From positions 10,912,001 to 10,976,000 of the forward strand of contig CP075495.1 of assembly GCA_021613535.1 (NCBI GenBank): DNA of 64,000 nucleotides. Reading direction: 5' to 3'. Origin of the DNA: Adineta vaga (lineage: Eukaryota > Rotifera). A program made the position numbers and the translations under genes. This document shows, one piece after another, positions 1 to 12,270 of this stretch. The stretch's first letter is position 1; each line of letters begins with the position of its first letter. The notes beneath the pieces were generated by a model, which was given only the letters and a program-made list of their open reading frames with translations, was not told the DNA's origin and ran no database searches.

Positions 1-524
1 AAAATTTTCGAAACTGTTCCTTCGTGATTTGCTGATACTGGTGTTGGTGCAGTTGCAACAACAAGAATTCGATTGCCAGATTGCATTTCATGATGATCAA
101 TATCAACAATAACCGGTTCATCATCATCATCATCATCTCCAAGAAAAACTTCATCTTCATCGTCGTCAGGAATATGACGTTCAATACGAATCGTTCGTTC
201 AATCCGTTGTTCGAAATGTTCAGGAATTGATTCGACAATAACAATATTCGATTTTAATAAATCCACATCATTTTTCAATTGAACAAGTATTTCTTGATCA
301 TTTTTTTGACAATGTTTGATTTGATTTTGTTTTTCTTTAATTTCATTAGCAGTATTTGATACAATAGAATCAATTTCATGCATACGATTTGCATATGTTT
401 TATTAATTAATGAATGCATTTTCTTTTGCCATGTTTTCAATTGTATAACAGCATCTAATTTGATACTATCAACATCGATTTGATTAAGTTCTTCGTTTAG
501 TTCTGAAATAGACGTTTGTTCCAT
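1..524 (-). CDS. Coiled-coil protein, N-terminal part (cut by window edge)
   Basis: The frame is open on the minus strand from an ATG at 524 to the window edge (about 174 codons) with no stop. The first ~95 residues are helical and rich in E, K, Q and N; they resemble the coiled-coil block of the three B-box-like proteins at 25.3, 26.5 and 34.6 kb (same LxxWxxxxHxxIxxxY-type spacing), so I infer the same family. No zinc-binding cysteines precede the helix. An acidic DDDEDE/DDDDDD stretch follows. The ATG sits directly behind a T-rich splice acceptor (AG at 526-525) and only 79 bp after the GLOD4 stop, which suggests trans-splicing or a 5' UTR intron. No enzymatic function can be named, and the C-terminus is not visible. 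Confidence 0.65.
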   Translation of the reverse strand, partial: MEQTSISELNEELNQIDVDSIKLDAVIQLKTWQKKMHSLINKTYANRMHEIDSIVSNTANEIKEKQNQIKHCQKNDQEILVQLKNDVDLLKSNIVIVESIPEHFEQRIERTIRIERHIPDDDEDEVFLGDDDDDDEPVIVDIDHHEMQSGNRILVVATAPTPVSANHEGTVSKI

Positions 525-533
525 CTAGAAAAG
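525..533 (-). other. Splice acceptor abutting the start codon (candidate trans-splice site)
   Basis: On the minus strand the sequence reads CTTTTCTAG immediately followed by ATG. The upstream space to the GLOD4 stop is 79 bp. That is enough for one short outron and too little for an independent promoter plus 5' UTR. Spliced-leader trans-splicing is known in bdelloid rotifers; its use here is inference. Confidence 0.4.
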
Positions 534-603
534 ACAAGCAAAATTAAATAAAATACTTTGTAGAAAATAAATTATTTGCTAGATTTAAATAGATTTAAAA
601 TGA

Positions 604-1728
604 TTAATAGTTCTTTTCACATTTTGTCGATTTATCTTCACCAATTTCATATTTATCAGGATTTTTAGATGCTTGTCTTAGACCTTTACGACATTTATCT
701 TCAGCATTACTATCTATTTCACATGATACAGAATAATTCTCTTCACCAACAAAACATATCTAAAACAGAAAAATATTTAAGAAAAAAAGGACAAGCATTT
801 TATCTATTGATAGTCTTACTTCATGTTCATCAGGATCGGATAGAATTACAACGGTATTTTTATTGAAATCTAAAAACCTACCTAATTTCATTTTTGAAAT
901 GAGAATTTTTTGACCGTCTTTTTCTATTCTATTTTGAATTATATCAATATCTTTCACTGGACAACTAAATGCTGCTCTTCCATAACCAGTACCGCGATCA
1001 ATCGGATGCTTATTTTCAATTAATTCAAGTTGACATTGATTATCAAGACGAAAATTATATTTTGATCGTTCATTGGTCGTTAGATTATTATAAGAAAGTC
1101 GAACACGGTTTTTATTCGATTCTTCTTCAATAATCGTCATATTTAGTAAACGTGTATAATAATCAGTTGATTTTTTTAAATTATAAACATTTAATGAGAG
1201 ACATTTGACGGGATCTTCATCTTTTTCAATATCTTTATCAATTAAAATAATACGATGACCGTCAGGTGAACTAATAACTAATGATTTGGAATCAGATTGC
1301 ATTTGTGATTTATCGAGAAATTTTTGTGCATTAATTATAGCTTGTCGACTATGAATTGTAATCGATGCAAAATCATTTCCATATTTATAACCTTGTACAT
1401 CATAATTATAGTTTAATTCCAAAGCAAAATAGGAATGTTCATCACCATAACTAGTTACTGTTTTCGACCATGGAGATTCAAAATTACCATTACATTGTGC
1501 TGAACAACCAGAATCCATGTCTTCGTGACGAAGAATATTCATACCTAAGATATCACAGAAAAATTTCGTTGTTTCGAAACGATCGCTTATTTTTAATGTA
1601 TAACGAAGAAAACGTCGATCTGAACATGTTGATTGTTGTTGTTGAGCTGAAGAAGAATTTGATGAGATTCGTCGAAAACTAGTAGATACATTTTTTACCT
1701 GATCAGAGAAGAAAAGAAGGAAATTCAT
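604..1728 (-). CDS. GLOD4: GLOD4-like glyoxalase-fold (VOC) protein
   Basis: There are two exons on the minus strand. The first runs from an ATG at 1728 to about residue 300 and ends at SDPDEHE before a short intron whose donor is GTAAGACT. The second starts ICFVGEENY and stops with TAA at 606-604. The match to animal GLOD4 runs through both vicinal-oxygen-chelate repeats: RFETTKFFCDILGM, LRHEDMDSGCSAQCNG, YGRAAFSCP, and VVILSDPDEHE followed by ICFVGE. GLOD4 is a mitochondrial protein of poorly defined activity. The ~40-residue N-terminal extension before the first repeat is S/R-rich and could be a targeting peptide. A CAG acceptor lies three bases before the ATG, so the 5' end may be spliced. 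A GTAAAAAA inside the extension could also act as a donor, so the first residues are uncertain. Confidence 0.92.
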
Positions 1729-2157
1729 TTTCTGTAAATGAAAAAAAAAGATTTTTGTCTACTGTTTGAAGAACATGATGGTGAATTTGTTTCGACATGA
1801 TATATATTGCTTCATAATATGAGCACGTGTGTGTATATATAAATATTTTTCAGAAAAATGATGATTGGTGAAAATCTAAGCCAATGAAATTTCATTACCC
1901 AACGTGATGATCATGATCGTTGTCGTTGTCGTTGAAAGCGAATGTTAATGTCAAGTCAAGTTTTATGGTAACCGTAACTCGTAAGTAATTCATTTAAACT
2001 ATTGTTTTCTTTTCAGTAAGGAAATTATATCACATGCAATAAAAATCTATCTTTTATTTCAATTTCTTATAAAAATACTATATTGTTTAAATATGATCAT
2101 TTACAAAAAAAAGCAGATAACAGTAAGATATGATAGTATAGCTATTGATCATCGAAA
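1729..2157. other. Intergenic, GLOD4 upstream region
   Basis: 429 bp between the stop of the proline-rich gene and the GLOD4 start, both on the minus strand. It is AT-rich, with no open frame of note. It includes a short TGTCGTTG repeat near 1920. It probably holds the 3' UTR of one gene and the promoter or outron of the next. Confidence 0.5.
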
Positions 2158-4601
2158 TTACTGATAAGGATAAATATAAGTAGGATTATAAACTAATCGT
2201 TGTTCTCGATATTCTTGTCTTTGTACATATTCTGTAACATTTGTAGTTACAGGTGAATGACAAACAACTAATGTGGGTGTTGTTAAATGAGTTGGATATG
2301 GTAGCAGCATATTGGTTTGTTGTTGCCATTGATTAGCTGCCCATCGTTGACTGGCTTGAACTTGTTCTCGACCACGTTGTTGCATAGCTAAAATTTGTTG
2401 TTGTGTTGACCAAACTAGTTCATCAAATGTTCCCGATGGTTGATAACTAATTTGTTCTGAATCGAGTTGATCAACAGATTTTTGTCGTTGAATATGAACT
2501 GGTATCGGAACACGTAGTGAATCGAGATTAAATTCCGCGGAATGACGTCGTTGTCGTTCATAAACTGGAGCACCTGGCTCAAATTCTGTAATGGGTGGTT
2601 TTTGAGTAATACGTTCGATGATTACTTCACGTGGTGGTACTGGTTTATATGGTAACCATTTTTCAATAATAATGGATTGAGGTTTTGGTGGTAACTACAA
2701 ACAAAAATGAATGATTAGATAACTCTTATTGGAAAAACAAATTGATAACATACAGGTGGACTACGTTCAACGATAACACATCTTGCCGGTGGAGGTATAG
2801 GTGAAAGTATTTTAGTTACAACTGTTGTTTCTTGATGAGGTGGAGGCGTTGGTGGTGCTTCACGTAGAACTAATGGTGGAGGAGTTGATGGAGATGGTTC
2901 TTGAACTTTGACTATTAGTGGAGGAGGTGTGGGTTCACGAGGAGGAAGAATTTCTATGAAAGAGAAAATATAAAGTTATTAAACGTGATTTTCTTTTGAA
3001 TATAGAATTTGTTCATACCTCGAATAATCAATGGACCTGGCGGTGGAGGTGTAGGTGGAATCAGATATCGAAGTGAAATATTTTGCTCATAAGTTATAGG
3101 ACGTTCTGGATTTGTTTGTGATACTATTTCAGGATTTGGATCATTATGTACATCCGGATGAGTATGTAGAACTTGTTTATATTCTGAGAGTATTGAATTA
3201 TTATCATTATTATTATCAATATTATTCTTGATATTAATATATGATTGCGAATGTATCTGTGGAATTGTTTGATACGGTGATAATGGAGTAGGTAGAACTT
3301 GTTGATATTTTGAGAGTAGTCGATCATTACTATCACTATCATCGTTACTTTCAATATTGATATGTGATTGCGAATGTATTTCTTGAACTGGCTGATAAGG
3401 TGATGGTGGAATAGGTGGAACTTGTTGATAAGGAGATGGAAGATTGCCATATTGTTGATAAGCAGATGAAACATTTTCATAATATTGATGATTGGATGGA
3501 ACATTTTCATATTCTTCGTAAGCTGATATAACTTGATTATTATCTGGTAAGACTTCGTGTAATGATCCGACATGCTCTGATTCATCTGAAGAATGATGGT
3601 CAACAATCTTCACCCGATTTTTTGTTGATGAATGACGATCATTATTATTATTATGATTATTACCGGATTTTTTAAGAATCGATGTTATTGATGATGATGT
3701 ACGTTGCTCTGAATAAGGAATTGGTTCAACAATTGATGATCGACTTGATATTGAACTGGCTGTTGTTGCATCAACATCAGTGTCCTCATCATAACCATAC
3801 ATTTTTTGTATTTCATCTTCATACTGATTTTCTTTTTTCATTAAATTTGTTGGTATTGATTTATGATCGATGACTAAATTCGTTTGATAATCACGAGCTC
3901 GCCCATTTTGCGACGTTCTTTCATTTATACCATACTGAAGCAATGATGCAGAACGTTGACAGTGCTTTTCTAGATACCATCTTTGAAACTCTTCCTCAGT
4001 AAGACGTGAACGCCAAGCAGTCACGAGTGGTCCATGAGCACCACCCATCTTTAATACGATATTTAATAAAGCACTAACATTTTTCGAATTCGATTCCGTT
4101 GATGAACGTATATACGGAGTATCTATTCTACATCCGATATCCTCGACGATTTCAGTTAAATTAAATATATGTCCATCATTTTTCTTCGATTCAACATTAA
4201 TTGGTACAGTATAAGTATTTGTTGAATATTCTGAAATAGCATTAAGTTGCTCACTAGAATGTGCATGACGTATTGCAGATGAATCAACTTGAACACGAAC
4301 TGCACGGTGTCGATCATCGCTTGAATGACTGCGTTGATGAGTAACCTAAAAACATTCAAACATACGTCATAGAAATCTAGTTTGTTCTTCACCTTGAATA
4401 ATTTTCTTTTTTAGTATAAAAATAACTATTGAATATCTTTTGTCGAAATTTGTTACTTACATCATTTGATTGTTTTCGTAGATTATTCTGAATTGTAGTA
4501 AAATTACTATAGTGTGGTTCAGCATCGATGACATCCGCTTTAGGAAAGAGAACTTCATCTCTTTCAACAAAACTTTCATCAGTAGATTCAGGAGTTGCCA
4601 T
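2158..4601 (-). CDS. Proline-rich protein with repeated VIIRE/VIIER motifs
   Basis: Four exons read as 4601-4461, 4345-3019, 2953-2754 and 2694-2158, giving about 734 residues; all junction phases agree. The N-terminal half is Ser/Asn-rich with repeats of the form YxxVPPxPxSPYQ (about residues 240-330). The C-terminal third carries proline blocks separated by short hydrophobic signatures: PPPPGPLIIR, PPPLIVKV, PPPLVLREAP, CVIVERSPP, SIIIEKWLPY, EVIIERI. The shorter gene at 23.2 kb shares these blocks in the same order and shares an intron placed just after the PGPxIIxE motif, so the two are paralogues. I do not know a characterised family. No signal peptide or membrane segment is visible. A structural or scaffold role is a guess from composition only. 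Confidence 0.85.
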
Positions 4602-4992
4602 TCGTAGGAAAATTTTACTAGTATATCTTCAATGTCTATGAAAAGGTTATTTATACCTTAATATATATATGAGTAAACACATGAATGATTTTTTTTCTTT
4701 CTTTTCGTTTTCTCAAGTAATTGAGAATAGCAATGAAACATAAGTGTCCCCGCACTATTTTTTTTTTGTTTTTTTTTCGTCTTTTCATAATATGTATATG
4801 AATAATTTACTCATCAGACAGGTTGCTCATCTATTTCATACATGACACATGAAGAGGAAGAGAAAGATAGAGAGCGAAAGAGAAAAAATGTATATCAACA
4901 CCCCCGAGAAGGACAATTTAATTTCATGAAGGTTAAATATCCATCTTTACATGTTTTCTTTCAATTAATATAGATCTAAATCTTTGAACAAC
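4602..4992. promoter_or_regulatory. Shared divergent upstream region
   Basis: 391 bp separate two head-to-head starts, the proline-rich gene (minus) and FBXL4 (plus). It contains T- and A-tracts, a GAGAG-rich stretch at about 4855-4885 and a CACCCCCGAG patch near 4900. A possible acceptor (TTAATATAG) ends about 19 bp before the FBXL4 ATG. No specific factor site can be assigned. Confidence 0.4.
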
Positions 4993-7305
4993 ATGATGTT
5001 AACATGTACTGGATTGTATCTAATACGTAATCAGTTGATAAATTTGTTCAAATTAAATAAAAATAAATATTCAAATAATGATCAAATTCAATTAGATATT
5101 TTATCTCAAACAACTGATAAAATAGTCGGACAAATTCCTAAAGCTATTCGAGATTTTTCCTCTCAATATGGTTCTAATCGAAGTGATAGTTATGTCGTTG
5201 CAAATATTTGTTCAAATCCAGAAATCTATCCATCCTATGGTGATTCAACACATGCATTAGTATTTCGTACATATGGCTCATGGTGGATAACGATGCCATC
5301 GTATAAAGAAACAATAAAAAATTTTACACGATGGGAAAATAATTTTACCAGTCGAGATTTTATTGATATTGAATATCAAGAACTTGTTTATGAATATTTG
5401 TATTTACATATTTATGAAACATATAATCCCGGAACACTTGAAATTGTTTATGTTGGAAAAGAAGACGATGATGGAAATATTACATGGCATCGAGTATGGA
5501 CATTTCCCGAGCCATTTAGCATTATATTACATGATAATGAAGAACTTTTTATTGAAAATGGTAAGATTATTCAACAATATTAAGTTCTAACAATATCTAG
5601 ATTGTTTTTTCAGGTCGTCAAACATTCGATGATTTATTTCCCAATCATCATCTCAATTCAGATTCGAACATGAATAGCAACCAAACATCAAATATTCATA
5701 CTTATCACACATGTCCACCTGCTGCTCGTTTACCACGAATAGTAAAAATTTCTCTAATAAACAAATTTTCATTTCCTACACGATTTATTCGTTTGCAATT
5801 CGATCATAGTACTGTTAATTATTATTCAGAAATCGATACTGTTATTCTCTATGGTAAAACTTCTCCAACAAATTCGAACAATATCACTGAAAATATCAAA
5901 TCTTCTTCATCGGTAAGTGTTACATATCATGAATAATTCTTTCTAAATACAGAAAAAAACTCTTTTTTTTCCATAGATTCTCAATGAACAACAAACTGAA
6001 GAAATAAATGGTTCTATTGATTTAACAAAACTTCCATTTGATGTTCTTTTCATTATCTGTTCATATCTTGATTTACGTTCATTAGTGCATCTTTCACTAA
6101 CATGTCGTTTATTACATACTCAATGTCTTCATCCATTACAGTTTCAATCACTTAATTTACAACCATATTGGAATGGTATTACCAATTATTCCATCGAAAA
6201 TTTCTTCCGTAAATACTGTTCTCAAACTCGATATCTTTCATTAGCATGGACAAAATCTATTCAATGTTCATCATTTAATCAATTATTAAATATTTGTTCT
6301 ATAAATCTGATTCAACTTAATCTTTCTTGTTGTCAATATTTATCTGGACAATATCTTAAATTAATTGTCAATTATTGTCCTAATATTGAAATATTAAATT
6401 TAGAAAATTGTATTTCATTGAATAACTTAGATTTTATTCCATTAAAATATTTTCAACATCTTCGAATATTAAATGTTTATCGAACACATATTGATTATCG
6501 AACATTATTACCATTGATTGAAAATAATAAGAAATCTTTAGAGAATATTAATTTAGGTAGTTGTCAAAAATTGGGTGATGCTATTGGTATAATGAAATTA
6601 TTATTTGTACGTTGTTCTAATCTTCGTGCACTTGATCTTTGGCGTATTCAAGGTTTAACACACAATGGTTTCTGTTCGATTATTGGTTTACAATTTGATA
6701 TTAGTGAAGATAAACGACGAATATTAAATTTTTCTAAAGATGAACAGGAAGAATTGGCACTTCTCTATTCAAGTGTTAATATGCCGAAAGATATTCATTC
6801 AATAATGCATATGAAATATTTATCTGAAGTTGATCTTGGTTGGACTGATCCACCAGCAGGTTTTGTCAAAAATTTCGTACAACAAATTGGACATTCATTA
6901 ATTAAACTTGTTCTAGCCGCTTGTCGATGTAAGTTAAAAGCAAATTAAACTTTTGAGAGATTTCTTAGATATTGTTTGATTTGCTTAGTAAACTGAGACA
7001 GATTTTAGAAATACAATAATATATATTTCTTTTCGTTTTTAGGTGTCAATAATGATGATATTCTAGCTGTTAGTGAACATTGTCTTCAATTACGTCAACT
7101 TGATTTACTTGGCTCGAATATAATCACTGAATCTAGTATTGAAAATGTCTTACAACAATGTAAATATTTAGAATTTCTTGATTTATCTTTCTGTGATAAA
7201 ATATCCAATGATACAATTTCATTATGGCTTTGTCAATATAAAATTTGTTTTAAACGAAGTTATTCACCAATGACAACTGATGATCTTTCGACAGAATTTC
7301 CTTAA
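4993..7305 (+). CDS. FBXL4: F-box/LRR protein 4 (FBXL4)
   Basis: Exons 4993-5560, 5614-5912, 5977-6928 and 7043-7305 encode about 693 residues; human FBXL4 has 621. The N-terminal discoidin-like domain is recognisable by DFSSQYGSNRSDSY, YGDSTHALVFRTYGSWW and IYETYNPGTLEIV, then FPTRFIRLQFDHS and YYSEIDTVILYG. The F-box follows (KLPFDVLFIICSYLDLRSLVHLSLTCRLL), then leucine-rich repeats with LNLSCCQYLSG, LDLWRIQGLTHNG, SEVDLGWTDPP and LDLSFCDKISND. In animals FBXL4 sits at the mitochondrial outer membrane and restrains BNIP3/NIX mitophagy through an SCF ligase. The start ATG ATG at 4993/4996 gives a hydrophobic leader that could be the mitochondrial signal. An insertion of about 25 residues lies between LRRs, after LTHNGF. 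A polyadenylation signal follows at 7343. Confidence 0.95.
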
Positions 7306-7632
7306 TAGAAAATTTGTTACGATTTATTATTTTTGTAATACAAATAAAGATAAAACATGTATCTATCGTAATGATCACACAATATCATAGTTATAAACAC
7401 ATATAAACAGAGGAAAACTGGAAACCAGAAAAGTATATACAATGTATTACTTGTTTCTAAGGTTATTGGGTCCTTTTTTTTCTTCTCTTCTCATTAGAAT
7501 ATTTGTTTCATCGATGAATTCACTTTGACTTTAAATATAAGCAAATAATCAAGAAGAAAAAGACGATAGAATGTATATCGAATGTATATATTTATTTATT
7601 CTTTCTTAATGAAATTTGACTGAAACAGATTG
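7306..7632. other. Convergent 3' region of FBXL4 and the BTB gene
   Basis: 327 bp between two stops facing each other. It holds AATAAA at 7343-7348 for FBXL4 and TTTATT-rich sequence near 7590 that could serve the BTB gene on the other strand. No open frame is visible. Confidence 0.5.
7343..7348 (+). other. Candidate polyadenylation signal of FBXL4
   Basis: AATAAA 38 bp after the FBXL4 stop codon, at the expected place for a short 3' UTR. Confidence 0.5.
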
Positions 7633-8756
7633 TCATGCAATATGTTTTATTTGATGATGAAGTTCTTCTAAATATTCTGCTCGTTCTTTGTAAATATAGG
7701 CTTTGACCTCATCATTCATGTCAATAATATTCATGATTCGTTCGAGATTTTCAACTGAAATTTGTTGAAGAATAGAAATAACTAGAAAATAATAAGATGA
7801 TAATTATTATTTCAAAGAAAACTAACAAGATAGAGAAATTACTTGATTGTATTATTTCGAAATTATTATCATAAAAATATGTTTTTAACCATAGACATAA
7901 ATTGAAAACAATATCATAAGCATCAAGACATGTTCCATCATAGAATTCACTAAATCAGTTAAGTATTTTTCCAAAGGACAAATGGAGAAGAAAAAAAAAA
8001 CAAGGTTACAAAGTTTCAAATAACTTACATCAGATCACGTTCTTTCAAACTATCATTTTCATTAGCAATATGATTATTAACAAAACTGTCTCCTTCCGCT
8101 TCAGAATTCTGACATTTACCAAGTACATGTCGTATTGTATTTAAATATTTCATTACATATAACTGACAAGCATGTTTCAAAACATCTAGAAATTTGAAAT
8201 AAAATTTCTTTTTCTACAAATATTTCGACAAACCAAATTGAAATCGATGTGAAAGTTTAACTAAAATGGAAATATTCTGTTGATTTATTTCCGGATTAAA
8301 AACTGGATAGATAAATTCCAGCATGAGAAGAAATTCATCAAGTGAAATATCATTGAATGTTAAACAGTCATCTTTGGTATTCAATTTTAAAAGTTCTTCA
8401 CATAGAATAGGTGATGCAGCTGCTAAGAGAGCTTTATCACACCAAATGAGTTGTTCTTGAAGATTGATTTTGATATTCGTAAATGGTCGTTCATGTAAAA
8501 AGTAATCATAAACATTGATTTTATTCGTTGATTTGGTTATTTTGAAATATTTTGATATAAAATTTTGTGAAGAAATCGATCGAGATCGTTTGAGATTATT
8601 AGTTGTCTGTTTTTTCTTGATAGAATCCGTACTAATAACTGTCATATTCATTACAAGAACGAATAGAAAAATAGAAAAGATGAGAGAACGAAGCTTGACT
8701 TTTTTTATATGAAAAATTAGATATGTTAATATAAGCGCCAAAAAAAAGGGAATCAA
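7633..8756 (-). CDS. BTB/POZ-domain protein
   Basis: Exons 8756-8234, 8185-8029, 7949-7843 and 7781-7633 join in phase to about 311 residues. A BTB fold spans roughly residues 80-190: ALLAAASPILCEELL, TFNDISLDEFLLMLEFIYP, then LVKLSHRFQFDVLKHACQLYV. The C-terminal region ends in a helical EYLEELHHQIKHIA. BTB domains mediate dimerisation and often recruit Cul3; no kelch repeats or other partner domain is present. The first ~45 residues from the ATG at 8756 are strongly hydrophobic. They may be real membrane segments, or translated 5' UTR if the start is the downstream ATG pair near 8651, so the start is uncertain. Confidence 0.75.
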
Positions 8757-8893
8757 TAGTCAATCAATAGAAAATCATATCTATTTCTCCGTTTTTGAAA
8801 GATAAGTATACTGTAAGATTTTATCAAATGAATAATATGATTATCACAGTAGTGTTTATTTTATCTTGTTGCAAATATCGATTAAGCTAGGAG

Positions 8894-8920
8894 AAGAAAG
8901 AAAGAAAGAAAGAAAGAAAG
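8894..8920. repeat. (GAAA)n microsatellite
   Basis: About six to seven tandem GAAA units in non-coding DNA upstream of the BTB gene. Confidence 0.85.
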
Positions 8921-10487
8921 ACCTGGAGATGGCAAATGGAATAGTTTTCCTCAACATTTGCCTATACATGTCTGTATACAAATACATTTCCGCTGTTCAC
9001 CTCGTTTCGATATTGTTTTTTGTTGATATAAGTAATCATGTGTACAATACATATAATTAGATACGACGGATTCTTTCAATTAAAAGCAAAAAGAAAAGAA
9101 TTCGAAACACTCGTCGAAGAGTTTCTCTTCTTTCTTTTCGACAGTCAATTATGTTGCTATTTAATCTTTGATGGCAGTGCGTATTAAGTAGATTAGTATT
9201 ATTCAATTAAAGCAATGGATAAAAGTAAGAAAAATGTAGATTAAGTTAAGAGACAATGAAAAAAATCAAACACACAGGCAACCAGAGCGATGTACGTGTT
9301 GTATATTCGATTGCTGATTAGTATTCTTAAATATAGAATATGAATTGAGTTACCATTGGGAAATAACAATAAGTTCTATCTTATAAATTCCATAAACTAA
9401 CAGATGATTTCCCTCACGAGTTGTTCGATATAGTCATATTTTGATTTTCTATTCACTTTCAGTTAATCTTGTTTTACAAATGAAATTGTATTAGTATCCG
9501 AACGCTTTGACACTTAATTGTAATGTATTTAATAATTGTATTAAACTAACAATTCAAAGATGTTTCGTAATAAAATTATTCTTCCAAAAAGAAAACAAAA
9601 TTAGTCGACAGATCATACATGCGATAAAGACGATTTCATTTTCATCGTCTTTTATTTAACTTAATTATATAGAAAAGAGTCTTATTAATAATTTCTTTTT
9701 CCTTTCATAAGTAGAAGAAAAAGAAGTGTGATAGAATCTTTTTTATTTGGTTTTATTTATAAACGACTAATTAAAAAGCTCATAAACGTGTTGTCGCACT
9801 ATTACGTATAATCAATTTATAATTTTTGCGCAGTAAATTTTTCTTTTGTGCACTATTCTGCATGACTTAAGATAGATAATGTCACAAAATCATCTCTCGT
9901 ATTATCCATTAAATGAGGATCATGTAAGAATTCTCGAGATGACGAATATTCGTATTCGTACATAAATAGATAATTATATAATATAGTTTAAAGTTGATTA
10001 CTTCGTGTCTGATTACGATAAGAATGTCTTAACGAATAGAAATATCTGATTGTTATGAATAGTGCATTATCAAAAAGGTAAGAAGTAAGCTAATGCAAAA
10101 AAATGTCATTTATTATATAATTAGAACACCGTATGCACCCACATAAATATACAAAGAGCTCAGCATCACTTTTACTAATATTAACAAGAAAGAGCGTGCC
10201 GGAAAGAGCGAGAGAAAGAGGAGAGAAAAGTGTTTTCAGTATTTTTCATATATATATATATCATTGTCGCTGTCAATGGAAGTAACCAAAGGACGATGCA
10301 TTGCATCTTCTTTATCATATTTTTCTTCTCGTCTTTCTTTTTATTCTTCTATTCTCTATGTGTGACTATTCGGCTTTCGTGCCAGTTGATGACGAGTAGA
10401 ATAGCCTTCTTTTTTTTTCATTATTTCAAAGAACAGACATATAGATATATAATAGAGAAAAGGCATAAATTCTTTTGAAAGAAAAAA

Positions 10488-10522
10488 TGAGAGAGAGAGA
10501 GAGAAGAGAGGGAGGGAGGGAA
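10488..10522. repeat. Purine-rich (GA)n/(GGGA)n tract
   Basis: A run of GA dinucleotides passing into GGGAGG units, about 180 bp before the K2P start codon. It could be a GAGA-type promoter element or a simple microsatellite. Confidence 0.7.
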
Positions 10523-10701
10523 AGACAAGTAGTTTTTATTCTAACAAATTTACTTGAAATTAAGAATTATCATATTATTCTTTTCAATATAATTCAGATA
10601 ACAAAAAGTATTCGATAAATCTAATGATGATTGTTTATTGAATGTTGTGACAATTTTCATTTTTCTTACTTTTGGCCTCCTGATAGCCATTCAATTATCG
10701 A

Positions 10702-12270
10702 ATGATTTTCGGTACACAAAACGTACGAACATTTGCACTGATGTTCATTGTGCTAGCTTATCTAATGTTTGGTGCAGCTGTATTTGATGCTTGTAAGTTT
10801 CTTCTTTTTCATCGTCATCTATTATAATTAGTTATAATTTCATATTCTAGTAGAATCAAAAGAAGAAGCGCATATACGTGCTGCTTTACGCATAAGAATG
10901 GCTCGTATCTTATATAAAAATGACACTATTCAAAATGAAACACTTTTTCATATGTTAACAACAACAATTTTTGAACATCGACATGTACGTACAGGAACAG
11001 CCAAACAATGGACATTTCCTGGTGCTTTCTATTTCTCAACTTTAGTTGTAACTTTAATTGGTAAATCGTTTTCCTTTTGAATTCATTTCTATATCTATCG
11101 AATTTCCTTAGGTTATGGACATACTACTCCAAAAACAAGTATGTTTTCCTCGATATTAATAGAATTTTCGGGCTTTTTTTAATATAAATAATGAGACTAT
11201 TTTTTAGTTGGTGGAAAAATTTTTTGTATGGTTTATACAGTGGCTGGCGTGTAAGTCTATTTGAAAATGAAGAATGATTATGATTGAATAGTTCATTTAT
11301 TGTAGACCGTTGAATTTAATTATGTTTCAATCAGCCGGTGAACGTCTGAATGCTATTATATCATTTGTATTATCACGTCTAAAACGTTTGTTACGTTTTC
11401 GTCGTCATAAAGTTTCTAGCTTTGAATTAATTGCTGTTGAATTCGGTATGACAACAATGCTGATACTCGGTGGTTCACTTATATTTTGTAAACAAGAAAA
11501 ATGGACATATTTCGAATCAATCTATTATTCATTTGTTACATTTTGGACGATTGGTAGGATTTTGTTGTCTTTCTAGAAAATTCCTCAAAGCTATATGTGA
11601 TATTTCATTAGGATTTGGTGATTTTGTTCCTTTAGCAAATATGCAACGTACTGGTCAATCACTTTATTCACGATGGGGTTATTTTATATTTACTGTTTCA
11701 TTTATTTTATTCGGTTTAGCAATTATGGCTTCTTCATTAAATCTACTAGTACTTCGTTTAGCTCAATTTCATTCAGAAAATGGTACAGGTGGTATATCTG
11801 CATTACTTGGTCGAAATGAAGAAGATCTCATTGCAGCTGCGATTGCTCATCATCGAGCATCGATTCATATACAGCAACGTAATCATATTTGTTCAAGTCA
11901 TAATGATAATAATATGCAACAATCGGAAAAGTCAGCACAAGTATATAAATTAATGCGAAATTATTCATGGTATTCTGCAACCTCATCATCATCATCGTTA
12001 TCGATATCTTCATCGAATTTAAAGTTTCATTGTAAAAAAGCTTCCAATGAACGAACGATTTGTTCAGGATTATTGTTATTTAATAATCAAAAACGTAAAC
12101 GACGTCATTGGCATCTACGTCGATCACCTCAAAATATTAAACATTTACTTTATTTTGATCATCTATTGGACAATCATCAATTATCTCTAGCACAAAAATC
12201 AGCAAATAGTCATCGAACGCATCATATCTTAGGTATCAATAAACAAACACAACAAAGAATTTCCATATAA
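10702..12270 (+). CDS. Two-pore-domain potassium channel, TASK-like
   Basis: Six exons (10702-10792, 10851-11060, 11112-11138, 11208-11250, 11306-11553, 11612-12270) join in phase to 425 residues. The order is that of K2P channels of the KCNK3/9 group: QNVRT at the N-terminus, first helix ending GAAVFDALES, pore loop 1 with GYGHTTP, VPLNLIMFQSAGERLN, pore loop 2 with TIGFGDF, and a last helix ending LNLLVLRLAQFHSENG. Such channels carry background potassium current at the plasma membrane. The first filter reads TLIGYG where relatives have TTIGYG, so the inner threonine is Leu. The ~180-residue cytoplasmic tail is basic, His/Ser-rich and unlike other K2P tails. A 27-bp exon carries the first filter. 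Confidence 0.93.

Larger units (their letters stand above)
8757..10701. other. Long AT-rich intergenic region
   Basis: 1.9 kb with no convincing exon on either strand. It contains a GAAA tandem repeat at about 8894-8920, a GAGAGA/GGGAGG run at about 10488-10522 and a short TATATA tract near 10250. Promoter elements for the BTB gene and the K2P channel presumably lie at the two ends. Confidence 0.5.

Noticed and set aside
8894-8920. Short regular repeats considered as CRISPR-like or satellite arrays
   Set aside because: All are simple 2-4 bp microsatellites without spacers. No array structure exists, and the genome is eukaryotic.
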